A stretch of DNA of 64,000 bases from Roridomyces roridus (lineage: Eukaryota; Basidiomycota; Agaricomycetes; Agaricales; Mycenaceae): assembly GCA_029378245.1 (NCBI GenBank), contig JARKIF010000004.1:2418001-2482000 (forward strand), in the 5' to 3' direction. The translations under genes and the position numbers were made by a program. Position 1 is the stretch's first letter. Each line of letters begins with the position of its first letter. The notes under the pieces are model-generated. The model was not told the DNA's origin, made no database searches, and was given only the letters and a program-made list of their open reading frames with translations. Positions 43,224-56,304 of the stretch are shown here, one piece after another.

Positions 43224-46200
43224 TTTACATACCAGGTGTTTCTGAAGCTGTTGTGGCAGATCTAGAGGGATGGCAGTTGGATGGAAGCACAGAGCGCTAG
43301 AGTCCGTAGTGAGTGAGTAGATCTCCGCATATCCCCGAATGGCTCAGCGCTTTGAACATCATTCCCAGCGAGGACCTCGAGCACTCCTCTGCTGCGTGGA
43401 CGCGCGACGCGACGCGTTTGCTGCTATCACGCGGCCGACGCATTTTCAGTTGTTCGATCACTGCTCGGACATACTCGGACCAGCTCAGATCACGCACTTG
43501 TACACCTCTTGACAACGCCCACAACGTCGAACAGATCCAACCAGGTTGGCGATGGTGTGGATCCAGGAATAGCGATGGAGAGCAGTGTTAGCGTCTGAAT
43601 GAAGACTCAATAGGGGACTGACCAGTGCGTTCGCGGCTCTGGCCAGTTTGAGTGAGAGGACGATGAGCTATAAGAAACAGAGTCAATAATTTGAGACCAC
43701 TAACGAATTTAAACAACCACTGTGAACAGCAGGTCAAGTGAGCCCCGTGCCTTTCATTTTCGACGGCTTCCGCGGCTCCGACACGAGTCTGGTACGATAA
43801 CTGGATGGCTTTCAAGTAACACAAGTGATGACCATAGTATTAGTTGTAGTAGCATGTCGGTTAATAACACGGAGCGTTGGAACCTCCGGAAGTAGGTGGC
43901 GGCTTTTTCTGGTGATAAGCAGTGTACTTTTACACGCCGGGAATTTACGAAATATCGTGTTTCCAGCTTACAAGCAAGTCCCGGGAACAGTGAGGCATAA
44001 CATCAATGTTGAGGGTACATGTCCGCCTCAGGGCAGTGTATTAAACTCAAGGGCTTTGGGAATTAGTTGACGACTGTGTACTACTGCCCGAGAGTAACCA
44101 AGAGGATCAGAAGGGACTGCCCGTCCCACCTACCAACAGAGACAATACTCGAACCGTACTCACCGGGAGTTGAACCCGGGGAGATCAGACCAGACTATTA
44201 CGAATGTTGCATTACCCAACCATTCAGGCACGCACGTAGGGGCCGGACGTCAGGAAACGTCTGCCGGAGACATATCAGAGATACTGAGAAAGAGAAGTTT
44301 GACAAGCCGCGAGTGCCGACTTCCGGCATCACCGGCTCCAAAGCCAACCGAGACACAATTATCGATGATGAGGCTCGGGCGGGTTGATTACCTGCCTAGC
44401 AAGCCCCCGGCAGACTGGTTCAGGCATCTAAGGCAGAAGGAAACCTCCGGCCAGTCTGAGAGGGAAAGAGATAAACCGATGGAGCGTTCTGGAACTTCCG
44501 GCAGCACGTGAGGATCGACGGCTGACTGAGGCATCAAGCACGCAATCCTGACGAACTGATCAGAAAGAGGAATGAGAGCTATGCCATTGGCCAGACGAGG
44601 CCTTGGCATCACAGATACCATATATATTCTTCAGTCCGCAAAATGTATAAAAGCCATAGCAAAACAGCATGTACAGTAGTAGATTTTACCCCTCCAATCT
44701 GTGAGACCAGTGCGGACAATAAATTGCTCAGAACACAACCTAGAGACCAGAGTTTGACTGAGCCCCGGCTAGTTAGCTTGAGACTGTGCGTTCGGACACG
44801 ACGAGCTTGAACCCCCGAGAGTTACCTTTGACGTTGTACCGAGGTTTTGACGGACGAGACACCTGTCCTACTACCCCGAACACACACACACGAGCATTGG
44901 ATTGGTTGAGATTTAGATTGATTAGTGGTTGAGTTTGTGGTTGAGTTATCTCACTACATTCGATACTACTCAGAGTTTCTATTTCACGGCCGCACCCTAG
45001 TGCACCGTTTCACTGGGAAATACATATCCTGGGAGGAATGCAAGTGGAGAGCGCCCACGGTCCGGGCGTACTGCATTCCCTCATGATAGCCCCGGCCATG
45101 ACGGTTAGGTCGACGTCATCCCGATGAATGTAATGGTGGGCCTACTTGGTTGAGCCTGAGGAGCAGACTGTCAGATATCCAACGGAATGACACTTTCGCG
45201 CTGGTAGAGGGCGGGGATTGCGAATTTACTGCCTGCTCGTGTATCTTTCAGCCATGCTGAGGAGCAGAGGATGAGGGAATGAACCTACCTAGGAGACGAC
45301 TGTGTGATTACCTTTGGCTTTGTGCCCGCCATATCTCTGCGATACGGGATGAAGATATACATACTCACCACTGCTTGACGAACCTCTCGGCTCATGTAGG
45401 CTCCGTAATGAGTGATCCAGAATGGGTATACTAGCTACCGTGCTGTCGTCGAAGGTGGTCGTATGCCAGTGGATCGAGAACCTGTAGGAGTTTCGTGGCT
45501 TGTTGATATCCCCAAGCTCGGCCCGGCACAGAGCTTCTGGCAGAAAGTACCGACGCCTTTTGCACGGTGTCGCATCAATGACTTGGAAACTGAAGAAAAA
45601 CGAGCCTTACCGACTGCCTGGCCTTTGTTCGAATCGACGCCAATCCAAAGCTGGAAGTCTTCTCCCTGTATATGCCAAAAGCAGCATAGAATCCCCGTAT
45701 CTTCAAGCGCGATTTTGAAAACCTACATCTCAGACTTCTGTCTTCCACTTCGTTCAATTCCTTCTCTAGGGCCGCCCGCAGCGGTACCACAAAGTCCTCA
45801 GCTCTCCACGAAAACCTTCGCGCTCGCAGTCTCTTGTTGACGGAGTGTTTCTGCGCCGGACCGAGGAATGACAAACCCAAGCAGGCTCGGTTAAATAGTC
45901 GAGTAGCACTTGTTCGTGCAATGGCATGGAATTGCGCGTGAAAGAAAGCGTGCATTCAGAGCGCAGGGAAGGCGCAGGGGAAGGCGCGCAAGGCCACGTG
46001 GCAGGGCAGGCGGAGACGGCTGTCTCTGGTCGTCGGCAAAGTCGAAGGCGTGAGGGCTGCCGAAGAGCTGTTGAGGTGTTGACAGTTGAGGACGCAGCGA
46101 GGGAGAGGCAGGAAGACGAGGGAAGACGTTGAGCCTGCGCCGGCAAAATCGACGTGTGATGCTTATCAGACAAGGGCAGCCCGACCTTTGGCGCGCCAGC

Positions 46201-46678
46201 GCATCATCTCCGCCTCAAAAGCACTCGGAAAGCACGACAGCAGGGCGTTGAGGAGTGCCCAGGGTCCTGGCACACAGACATACGAGAGAGAGTCGAAGGG
46301 AGCGGAAATGAACTCGGCGCTTCCTAAAGGGGTCAGATTCACTCACAACTGGAAGCGCCCACAGCTGGCGCTCGGGAGGTTCCCGCAAAAGTAACAAGCG
46401 CGCGGTCAAGATCCTCTCGCCACGACTCACTGAATCCAAATCCTCTCTTCTCGTTCAAGACGAGCTGGCTTGTTTCGTCTTCGCTGGCTAGTGAATTACT
46501 AATAAGTAGGAATTACCAGCTTTGACATCACATGAAAGTTCAGATGGATCCCTAGTAGGACCTCCGAGTCGGGAAATTCCCTTTGCACTAGTCGCCGTCT
46601 TTCGGACAAAATATTCTGCTGGTCGTCGGCATCACGTAATTCGTCGCGCTGAAGAGCAGATTCTACACACCTGCACAA
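43224..46678. other. intergenic spacer between two ARM-repeat copies
   Basis: About 3.4 kb. Open frames at 45.4-46.2 kb on both strands lack motifs. A CA-rich run occurs near 44880. Old transposon debris is possible but no termini were found. Confidence 0.4.
44159..44234 (-). other. tRNA-like relic
   Basis: The minus strand has a perfect T-arm (CCGGG, loop TTCAACT, CCCGG) and an A-box-like TGGTTGGGTAATG, but the acceptor stem pairs poorly. It may be a tRNA pseudogene or a tRNA-derived SINE head. Confidence 0.3.
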
Positions 46679-48185
46679 TCAGGCAGTTGGCGCTGTACTC
46701 TCTGGTCTGCAGTTGCCGAGATTTTGAAGCAACTCGTCCCGCTCCCTGTTCCAATGTTTGTTTTGGTAGTGTAGTTTCGAGATGGTGGCGAGGGCGCCTT
46801 CCGTTTCAAGGATGGCTTCTGCACCTACTTTCCAACAGGAGAATTGGCACATTGCAGCCACGGCTGCATAGGCCACCCAGATTGGCGGATTCCTACTCCG
46901 AGAGGCCAGTGTTAGCGTTACTGGCTAAACAACAAGAGAATACAACTCTTACGTGACAAGGAGTTGCACCATCTTTGGAAGTGTATCTAGCTCCAAGAGC
47001 TTTGGTATAACGTTCTCGTGGCTGGCTAACTTTCCAATCAACCTACAAGACATCTCCTGGTGTAAAGAGTAGTTTGGCTTTGGCTCAAGGAATTGAACCA
47101 CAACAGGCGCCAGTATTGTCGTGTCCATGATGCGTTGGGCGCCGTCGGCCGAGTGTGCCATTCTTTGCAAGCCTCGGAGTCCATAGGAAACGGTCCAACT
47201 ATCTTTACCCAATTCATCACATTTTCCTCTGCTATGACTTGAGCCACCGGCCAGGAGCAAGACCAGAAAACCCACTGTACTAGTATCGCCGCAATCCTTG
47301 TCAAAGGATTCGATTTGGCAATCACCGCGACAGTGGCGGCTGGCAGTCCTGAGTGGCAGGATACAGTGCCCAGGAGTACAGCCGCTGGCATACAAAGTCC
47401 GACGTAGGGTGATGCAAGAAGCTCTTCTGTGTATCCGAGAGCATCGGAGACAGCAACAGCCTTTGCCCCGAGCGGCCACAAGGCTATTGCGGTTAGTGCA
47501 TCCAGCGCCTTCCAGACCAGATATAAATTGTCGTCACTAACATAATATTGCCAAAGATCACTATGCAGGCCTTCAAGAAAGATAATTGATACGCACTGTA
47601 ACATTGATACCAGCTTTTCCACCAGGTTCAATTCCATCACTGGTACGACCAACGATTCGTCGAATCTTAGCAAGTTTGTAATCACTCGTGCTGTTTCCAT
47701 TCGAATATCCGCGTTTGATGATTCCAGGAGCTGCCAGGTTTCAGAGAATGTGGAGGCCCAGTGGATTGTACTCGGGCCTCCTCCCTCGATGGGCTCCCAG
47801 CTCCCGGATATACCACCTAGTCGCCTTAGGACCATGACTTTGGTCCTATCAGCCACATATTTGCATCTGGGAAAACCGATTGGAGAGATCAACAGCCCAA
47901 GAATGTATCTCACGCACCCAAGATATGAAGAACAGATGGCCAATTCGGAGGTTATGTCGACCAAGTTCCCGATATATTTACGAGCCTGGCGATGGTACAT
48001 GAACCGCAGAAGTGGTTTCGCCAAGGTGTGAAGATTGATTGTAGGCCCGTACTTGAGTGCGGGATTGCTGTCTGACCACCAGCTGACGAGGCTGGCGCGC
48101 GACTGGTTTCCAAGCGATTGCATGAAGAGAGTGGGAGGTGGGGGAGGGACGATAGATAGATGCACAGCCTTGATGGAATGGTCAT
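46679..48185 (-). pseudogene. ARM-repeat family protein, disrupted copy
   Basis: This is a paralogue of 41743-43223 with the same exon order: 47918-48123, 47597-47866, 47276-47536, then exon 4 from about 47170 and exon 5 ending at 46679. Two defects are visible. The original ATG at 48185 is followed by a net loss of four bases, so the family frame (FMQSLGNQSRASLVSWWSDS) can only start at the internal Met at 48123. The acceptor of intron 3, GGACTCAG/A in the intact copy, reads GGACTCCG/A here. The AG is lost, and the next AG puts exon 4 out of frame. Exons 4 and 5 are otherwise well kept (GLQRMAHSADGAQRIMDTTI, LISKL-like, then KVGAEAILETEGALA). It is probably a young pseudogene. Confidence 0.7.
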
Positions 48186-50226
48186 TTTACATACCAGGTT
48201 TTTCCGAAGCTGTTGTGGGAGAGGGTGTTGGAAGTTGATTCTTGTGCAAGCTGCTGCGCGCTCGCAGAATCTCGGAGAATTTCCGGAGATGCGTACAGAT
48301 GCGTAGTTGGCGGGTTACACGGCGGCTGTGCCGCAGTCTTATCTAGAGTATATAAGTAGCGTACTGACTCCTGGCTTGTACCCTACCGGTTTGCAACGAG
48401 ATTCCCCCTGTTGCAAGTTGTCGTTAATTGATTCGGGGCTCATTTCAACAGAGGGATGGTAGTTGGATGGAGGCCCACACAAAAGTGACAAGTGCTGTGC
48501 GGCCAACATCGTCTCGGAAGTGAATCCTAACCCACGTCAATATGCTGTTCAACATTTCCAACAGCCGGCCAGGTACGCCCATTTCCGGCATTTAAAATAT
48601 TGAGACCCTGACCTCGATATTGGGAAAGGCCAACTGGTACATGTTTGCATTGGAGACCTCCGCGGATGAGCGCTGAGCCTCGACGATATATATTCTATCC
48701 TGAGTGGATATGCATTTGGCAGAAATGAAGGCGACGTCCGCGCCTAACGACGAGATGGTGAGCTTGGAATAAGCGTAGCGTTCGTCATGGACCCATGGTG
48801 ACTACTTAGGCCCTGATATCTGGACTCTGGAGAGGGAGATTTCGCTTCGGGCGTCGGCGCCGTAGATTGAGCCATAACACGCACCCTGATACCCGGTAGT
48901 CCCAAGAGTCGGTCAACCACGATGTTCTAGCAGCCTACTTATGCGATGAGTCTGAATCTGAATTTGATCTGAATGGTGGTCGAAAGCAAGAGGGGTATGG
49001 GTTTGATCCCATCAACTCGAGTCCGTGCGTTTCGGACTTGCCTTTTTCGCCCTCCCTTCCACCAAAACTCGCGACTCTTCGCCATGGCCCGCCCGTCTTC
49101 ATCTGTGTCCCGTACCCCGATACCACATGAGTCTTGAAGCTCCATCGACGTCGATACAGCACTTGTCGAGCATCCGTACCTGCCAGTGGGTATTCACCTG
49201 CCAGCGGCTGCGTCATCCTCTTGCCTGCCTTAGGCTGCACTCCACGAGCCTCTGTCACTGACAGCACGGTGCGCTCCCTGTCCTCCTGTTTCTACCGTAG
49301 AATAACCCCGCTTCTTGTTCCAGAAACCATCTTCCTTTCCGTTTGGTGCGCTGAAGGCCACATCCGCCGAGCCCTTCCATATAAGCCTCCTCGCATATGG
49401 ACAAGATCTGTTGTGTCTGAGGCGAGAGCTTCCTCTTCCCCGTTCCCGTTCAGCCCCTCGCGTATCAGCGCCCGACACGGGTGGGCCGAAACCATCTTGC
49501 GCCGTCGGGTATCAAGGGGACTGGATTGTGGAGGATTGGCGGGCAAGCCACCACCAAGTCGTTGCTTCCTCTGCACACTCTCAGACTCGGCCTCACGATA
49601 CCAAGTATCTTTGCAGGGATCGAGCTCGCTGCCTCGCTCTCAGCGAGAGGAGCGCGACCTCATCCTTCCGTCTCGACATCGTCCATTCTTCCACCTCGTC
49701 CTGGCCCACATGCTCATCTCGTGGCCCGATGGGCAGGACCAGAATCAGAGAGAGACGTCGCGACTCGCGAGCATCATCTGCCCGCTCGATGGCAGCGAGG
49801 GGTTTGCGGACCAACAGCGGATGGCTTTTCATCATCGCGTGCGTCTTCTGTATATCCCTCAGACCCGGTCTCACCTACAGGAGCAGTCTGGTCTTGCAGC
49901 CAAGATCATTTGCACCATCCCGTCTGCCACCCCGGTCGCAAATACCCCATCTCATATCGTGGCGCATACTCTTCTCCGCACCCAAGGTATGCATGCTCCC
50001 CGTCGGTCATCCCAAAATCTCGCTTAACGCGCTTCCTACATAAGAATACATTCCATTCCAGATGCACCTAATAATACAAGAATCAAATAAATGCTATGCG
50101 AGGGAACGTGTCCATCGTTAAGAAGCGTGCCCGGACACCGGGGTCGTCGTGGAAGGGTGCTGTGCCGTCAAGGCCAAACGCCACGTCAAGGCCGCATGGC
50201 CGACTCGGGTACGGGAACGCGGCGGG
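48186..50226. other. intergenic, unresolved open frames
   Basis: About 2 kb. All three plus-strand frames are open for 200-300 codons between 49.1 and 50.07 kb. None has a recognisable domain, and the openness may only reflect base composition. TATA-like GTATATAAG occurs near 48350. Confidence 0.35.
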
Positions 50227-51280
50227 CTAGACCACGAGGCTGAGCGGGCCTGTGGAGGGAGGACGAGAATGAGGGTGGTAGTGCGGGTGGGGGAGTGGCG
50301 GACGGCGCACTGCGACGGAGAAGGTACGTAGCAGCTCGTGAAAGCGACTCCCGTACGTCTTGGAGCCATGGATTGGCCCAGGGGCGTGCAGCTCGACGTC
50401 GTACATGTCGCCAACGTCCATTGGCACGTCGGGTGGCAGCTTCTGAGGCACACTCGGGGCTGATCGAGGAGGAGGCGTGCGAGGGGACGGGCTTGGGCTG
50501 GCACTCCTCGACTCGGGTGAGGATGGCTCCAGCCCGGGAACGGATGCAGTGGATGAAGTGGAGGAGTGGCGGTGGTGGCGGAGGGCCACATTCAAGAGCC
50601 TGCTCACTGGTGGGCCCGCTGCCCTCATGAGGCCCGCATAGTGTGCCAGCACGTGCTCCTCGCGGATACCAAGCTGCCAGCCAAGCACGTCAAGAAACTC
50701 GCGTTCGATACGCCCAATGTCACGCTTGCCGAAAACGCCGGAGCAGATTCCCCAGTGGACGTTCTTGAGCGCGCTATCGTTGGTGTACTTTGACGCACAT
50801 ATCAGCGCACCGAGGAATACGCGCTCGAACGCGTATTGTGGGATTGAGATGCACAGATGGGAGCGTGCACGTGCGATGTAGGTTAGGGAGACGAGGACGG
50901 TGGCTGTGGGGACCTCGGCGCGGGTGAAGACGTTGGATGCAAAGGAGATGAGGGATGAGTGGGCGAGGGTGGGGAGCCCTAGTGGGTAGGCGCCTGAGGC
51001 CGTCAGGGCGTGCTCTACGACGTCCGTCACGCAATCGACGACGTATTCTGATGGAAGGAAAGATGAGTCGGAGTGGCAACACGAGGACCAAGGACGCACC
51101 GATTACGGGTGGGGAGAGCTTGATGTCGAGAAGCTGCAAGAGCTCTGGGGAGTGTCTCAATGGATCGACGAGGGAGGCTGCGTGGACGGGACCGTCGGAT
51201 CCGCTGGTCGAGGGGCTGTAGTAGGACGAAGGGGAAGACGAGGTGGAGACCGATGGGGGAGTGGCACTCCGATTCACCAT
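50227..51280 (-). CDS. Pcl/Pho80-type cyclin, copy 2
   Basis: Two exons (51100-51280, 50227-51047) give 333 residues, the same length as copy 1. The start region keeps GPVHAASLVDPLRHSPELLQ and the cyclin box keeps YVVDCVTDVVEHALT, TRAEVPTATVLVSLTYIARA, ERVFLGALICASKYTNDSAL, NVHWGICSGVFGKRDIGRIE and REFLDVLGWQLGIREEHVLA. The C-terminal tail is again Ser/Pro-rich, but its sequence has diverged from copy 1 apart from SPSPSPRTPP and PDVPMDV..MYDV. The intron falls at the same codon. The conserved box with a diverged tail suggests both copies still bind a Pho85-like kinase but may have different targets. Confidence 0.87.
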
Positions 51281-51325
51281 TGGGATTGCGGCAGGGCAGT
51301 GAGGAACGCGGTGGCTGCATTGGCC

Positions 51326-51333
51326 TTTATATA
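51326..51333 (-). promoter_or_regulatory. TATA box of cyclin gene 2
   Basis: The minus strand reads TATATAAA about 45 nt before the ATG, the same spacing as in cyclin gene 1. Confidence 0.6.
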
Positions 51334-54180
51334 CCTGTCGTCTGCCTTTGTCTACCCTGGATGCATGCATCAACGCGAGGTTTGATGAATGGGGAAATGC
51401 AGCCGTGCCTAACGACGGCGCAGGCGGCGTACTGATCATGATCGCCTTTGTCTGGTTATTTGAACCAACTTGGTTCATTGATTCTGTATACATACTTTGA
51501 CGTCCTTTGTTCCTTGCAGATCGCTGGATATCTGCAAGTATTTCTTGCGTGTTATTCAATCTCGTCGAAGCCTCATTCTGCGCGTCCGATCGGCTACCTA
51601 ACACGCGGCATTCGAGAACGTCGAAGAAGAGATCGCTTATGGTGGCACGATGCGGGTATACGTACATACGTGCATTCGATTGCTGCATTCCAGTTTCCAC
51701 GGACTACCCTCGTCTCCTTCCCTACAGCGCGCTCCCCTTGAATTGATTGCTGCAAATTATCCTTCAAAAGTTCAATAATGCAGCCATTACAGGTTGACCG
51801 GACGCCCACTTTCCTTAGATTGTGGCACTGATTAGGATCCGCAGGAAGTAAACTCCCATTATGGGCCTCGTTGGCAAGCAACGGCCTCGGGACCACAGCC
51901 AAGCGTACTCTCCGGGTCTTCCGTGTGCTATATTCAGTCTTGACTCTTGAGTGCTCGACGCCCGCATCGCACCTGGATTGAAGAGTTTACTGCCACTGCT
52001 ACTGGTGAGATTTTATTCACTGGGTGACGAGGGTTCGATTTCTCACAAATCAAGCCCGCATTATGAGCACCGCGGGATTTTCTGTTCGTGAGCGATGTAC
52101 GACACTTCATCGACATCTTGTTCTTTGAAATTGATCCAGTTCTCGGAGTGTGCTCACGAGCCTGTACAAATTCGGGCGGCATTCACTCCAGTCTCCAGTG
52201 CGGGCGGATATGCCGCGTCGGAGGTGATTACTTTGACTGTACCGTTCGCGTCTCAGGTCTCGGGTCTGTGCTACGTACATACTTCCAGATTCTCGATGAC
52301 ATCACGCACAGCCACTGATACAAGCAAGTGCTCCTCAGGCTTTAGCAGATTCCGCTCCGGCTCGGATCGTTGTCATCGTTGCCAAGGATGCAGCTTCGTT
52401 CAAGTTCTGTTTTGGGTTCAATTGCGCCTGAGTGCTTGGTAATGGACTGTGGACCCACGCCGAGTTCCTATCCGATTCCTTACGAATTTTGAAGAAACAG
52501 TGCCGAACGCCAGAGGTGAACGCAATAAATAATCAATTACGGGGAGCTTTGAATGATACCATTGCTTGCATTCACGTTCAGACTCTACCACATCCGCTCT
52601 ATAGACTTCCACTGTGGACTGGACTCCAACTTTCTCTCCGAGTCCAGAACAATCAGCGGTCATTTGCATTTGCCCTCTCAGCTTCCGCGCCCGAGCCTGG
52701 GTTGACGCGTTGACGACGGTACTACGCCGGTGGTTGCCCAGCAAGATGTGTATTCCATTCCATTCCATTCGGATTCAACACGACTCCACCTGTGGCCCGA
52801 TTGGAAATATAGCTCATTCACTTGTACTTAGTATCTCCAACTTTAGACTCCAGTACCGTTCCCGTCCCGCTCCCCGCGATTCTCCGGGATTTGAGAACCG
52901 GCCTGGATGCCTTGTTGCGTGTCGACGACGGGCTAGAGTCGATGGCCATGGTACGCATACACTCCAGCTCGCTCCCAAAGTCGGAAAGATTACCGGGTAG
53001 ATTGATTTTCCTCCCTTCCCTCCGAATGAATCGGCTCGATTACAATAAATTCTCGACAATCCCGGTAAATAAATTATAATACTCAGTTCGAGGCTCCACT
53101 TGCTGCGTAGTCGGCACATCAATCACCACGGCTTCCATCCCAAGGCAAGTGCAGCTAATCCACGCGTTCGTTTGGTTTGCTTAGTTCGAATTCCACATCG
53201 GTAGGTATCTTCGTGTAAAGATTTCATTTTCAACCTCTCTCGGGCTGCGCTGGGACTGGGACGTCCTCGTTGCTATGCTTTCGAGCGCGACGCGACATAC
53301 ACGACGGCATGATGAAACTGACGGTAAAATATCCCGCGTTGATTCAAATTTCAGCTTTATCGTACCCCTCCGCAGTTATCTTTCCTTCCTCCCGCTCGCC
53401 CAGGAATTGTGCGTTCCATAATCCCTTTGCAATCAAGGATTAATTGACTGATAATCCCAATTGCCGTGGTCGATAATTCGAATTCGGGGACCTACATACA
53501 ATATGTTTGACATCGACCCAGCCTCAGGCCCTGGGGATGTCGCGATAGCACCCATGTTTCTTGCCGCCCTCTGGATGGCCCAAGGCGTTGTGGACTGCTC
53601 AACGCGCGGGAGTTCCGGCATAAAATTGCTATCGGCGTAGTAATCGGCTCAACGCCACCCATTGATCATGCCCGGGCCCGGAATTTCAAAACAACGGGTA
53701 CTGGCGCAAAACCGCTGCATCGTCATGTCAACTGGGCACCCCCACCGCGCCGCGAGATTTCTAGCCGCTGGTATTAAATTGTAATTCTCAATCTTGGTTC
53801 ATTTGCTTATCAGGTTCGGGTACTACTCATACACTATAGATTGAACGGTTCAATTAGTCTTATCTATCTTACCCGGAATCAATCTCCCCAAAGCCAATGT
53901 TTCCCGCACTCCATCTGGAACTTCCCGATGGACAATCTGCGTTTCCAAGTGGAAGTACGATAAGAAACCGGATGGTGAACCTTCGACAGTCGACCAGCTG
54001 TTTGCGGAATGATCCTGATTCCCGTAACAACCAAGGGATGCCCTTCTCCATGGAGGCTCCTACGCCGCACACTCACCGCGAACCATAGACGATTCTCCAT
54101 CTGTGTGTACTGAACTTGAACTGGGATACATTTGCATAGAGTGGTACAAAAAACTGTGGCTCGTTACTTGCATGCACATT
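51334..54180. other. intergenic, no gene recognised
   Basis: About 2.8 kb, with many short frames but no motif, repeat or RNA fold that I could support. Confidence 0.4.
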
Positions 54181-56304
54181 TCAATGGATGTCCCCCACTT
54201 TCCACGCCGGCCTCAGAACGAGATGTTCGATCATCTCCAATACTGCGGTTGGTAATTCTTCTCCCGGCGCACCGAGTGGAGGGAGGTCCCCCGCTATGCG
54301 CTCCAGCTCCTGGTGAATTAAACCACTACTGGTGCGCAGTGGTATAATCCAATGCGATGCCCAAGGTCCCTCCGGTGCTCGAACCACATGTATGATCATC
54401 CGAAGATTGCTGCGCGCAGCTCGGGCCACCGTGTTTGACCAGGCCGCCCCAAGTTGAGAAAGAAAATCCAACGCGGTGGATTTCTCGGTAAGAGAATGGA
54501 CTGCAATGTTGACGAAGCCTTTCAGGTAGTCGAATTCGACGAAATACTATCCTCCTCCAGGGTGGGCCCGCAGGCATTGAACGATTTCGGTGTATATCTG
54601 GAATCTTGAAAGAGCATAGTCGTAGTGGAGGACCGCTCGCACGAAGGAGCGCTCCCGGGTCGTCAGGGCAGCCTTTTCACCTGTGGCATAGTTGTCAAAA
54701 TCGAAGAATATGAACATATTGGACTCGTACTCAAGAGAGGAACAAACTCCTTGCACGTGGATTTATGACCGCCGTCCTCCCAGTCCACCGATTGGCATTG
54801 TTTGGAACAGTAATAGAAAGACAGGCAGCCGCCACAACGTTCGAAATCGGCCCTCAAACCCAGCTTACCGCACTGTTGGGCAAATAGTGAAAAAGGCGCG
54901 TCTTTCCCAATAATCATCACGCACCAGCATATTGTCGCAGGCCCTCATACTTGAGATGTCCCCAGATTCCAAAGCGTTGAGGACACGAAGTCTGTTATCG
55001 ACCAAGCCGATGAAAGAAGTCCACAGAGGTAATAACCCAGACGCCGCAAATTCTGGTGTGGCCATGTCCGCCGCAATGTGTTCCATCTGCCGGAGAACTT
55101 TGCTGTACAATGTGGAGCATGGAAGGAGTTCGCAGAGAATCTGCTTCAGAAACGCGTGGGTGCGAGTCTCGAAGAGGTGAGGTTGCTGCCCACAGCTAGC
55201 TATGGTTAAGAGGAAAAGGGGTGCGACCTCAACTCGAGTGGCGGCATACATTTTGCCGTCTAGGAATAACCTGCTCAATATATGCAAGCATTGGTTGATC
55301 ACCTGTGGCAAATTGTCAGTTGCGATAGCGTCGTTTTTGAACGCCGAAAGTGCGTGGACCGCCCGAAACAGAGAGATGGCCACCCTTCCTTTCGTAAGCT
55401 CCCGAAAAATTTGGTGAGGCAGAGACTCTCCGGAGGCCACTTCCTTGTCCGCAGCTTCCAAAAAACACAAGAAAGCAGTGAGATATTCCAATTGGAGAAA
55501 TCCAGAGTCCGCCACCATTACCTCAGGTGAGGACAGTGCGTCTGTGGCCACGTCGATGTGCTTTATCATCACACCGGCCAGAACCGCTGTGGAGCCATCT
55601 ACACCGTCCACCAGCGCTTCCAAGAATGCCGAACTGGCAATATCATTCTTCCGATCAGACACAAATGCGAGGACGATCGTGAGAAGGACCAGGTTCTCTG
55701 CATTTCTGCGGATCGGAGTCTGCCAGTTGACACCTTCAAAGCCGCGAAAAACAAATCGCCACGCTCGCGCGACCGCACTGTAAAATCCCGGTGTGGATCG
55801 AAGATGCGACTTGGTTTCGATTGAACTCCCGGCTGGAAGCACTACATGAAATGCACAACGGATAATGCGAGCGCACATGAGCGACTCGGCCTCGCCGTCT
55901 TCCTGTGATTGACACTCGGATTCCAGGAAGAGGAACCAAGCCCAGAGTCGAGGCCATAAATCGATCCCCACAGTGTCGTCGATGGGAGATATCTGTGGGA
56001 GTAGATCCATGGCCCTCACTACCGCGGAACGCGCTCTCGACGCCGCTGCCGGCAAGGGCCTGTCTGAGTCGTTATTCGGAAGGTGTTTTGAATCCAGGAT
56101 CTGGTATATCGAGGGGAGCAACAGCGTCTTGCGATCCGGCGACGTGGCTTCCAAAAGATGATTCAAGTCGTCGATGGAGCCGCCCGCCGCCTTTAATGCT
56201 ATGCGCTGGGATGGCTGGTCAGCGGCGCTGGGGAGTTTGTTGCAACGCACCTGGATAGGGATTGGCTGGTTTCTCAAAGCTGAGATTTGAAGGGATTCGT
56301 GCAT
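54181..56304 (-). CDS. MYND-type zinc-finger protein with an in-frame TAG
   Basis: Exons are 54925-56304, 54731-54872 and 54680 downward. Up to the TAG at 54547-54549 the product is 551 residues. If the TAG is read through, the same frame continues for another 121 codons to 54181, for about 673 residues in all. The long N-terminal part is all-helical and typical of the agaric MYND family (MHESLQISALRNQPIPIQV, then LWPRLWAWFLFLES). The MYND finger is encoded around the first intron: CDNMLCGKL, FERCGGCLSFYYCSKQCQ, VDWEDGGHKSTCKEF. The region after the TAG (YFVEFDYLKGFVNIAVHSL, then AAWSNTVARAARSNLRMIIH) also matches the family tail. The stop is therefore a recent nonsense change, an error or a readthrough site. 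Function unknown; MYND fingers bind proline-rich peptides. Confidence 0.8.

Noticed and set aside
45412..46173. Open frames on both strands between the ARM-repeat copies
   Set aside because: No motif, no splice pattern and no similarity to the neighbouring families could be seen.
49134..50071. Plus-strand frames of 196-297 codons, one with a possible membrane stretch
   Set aside because: All three frames are open together and none has a recognisable domain or start context, so base composition is the simpler explanation.
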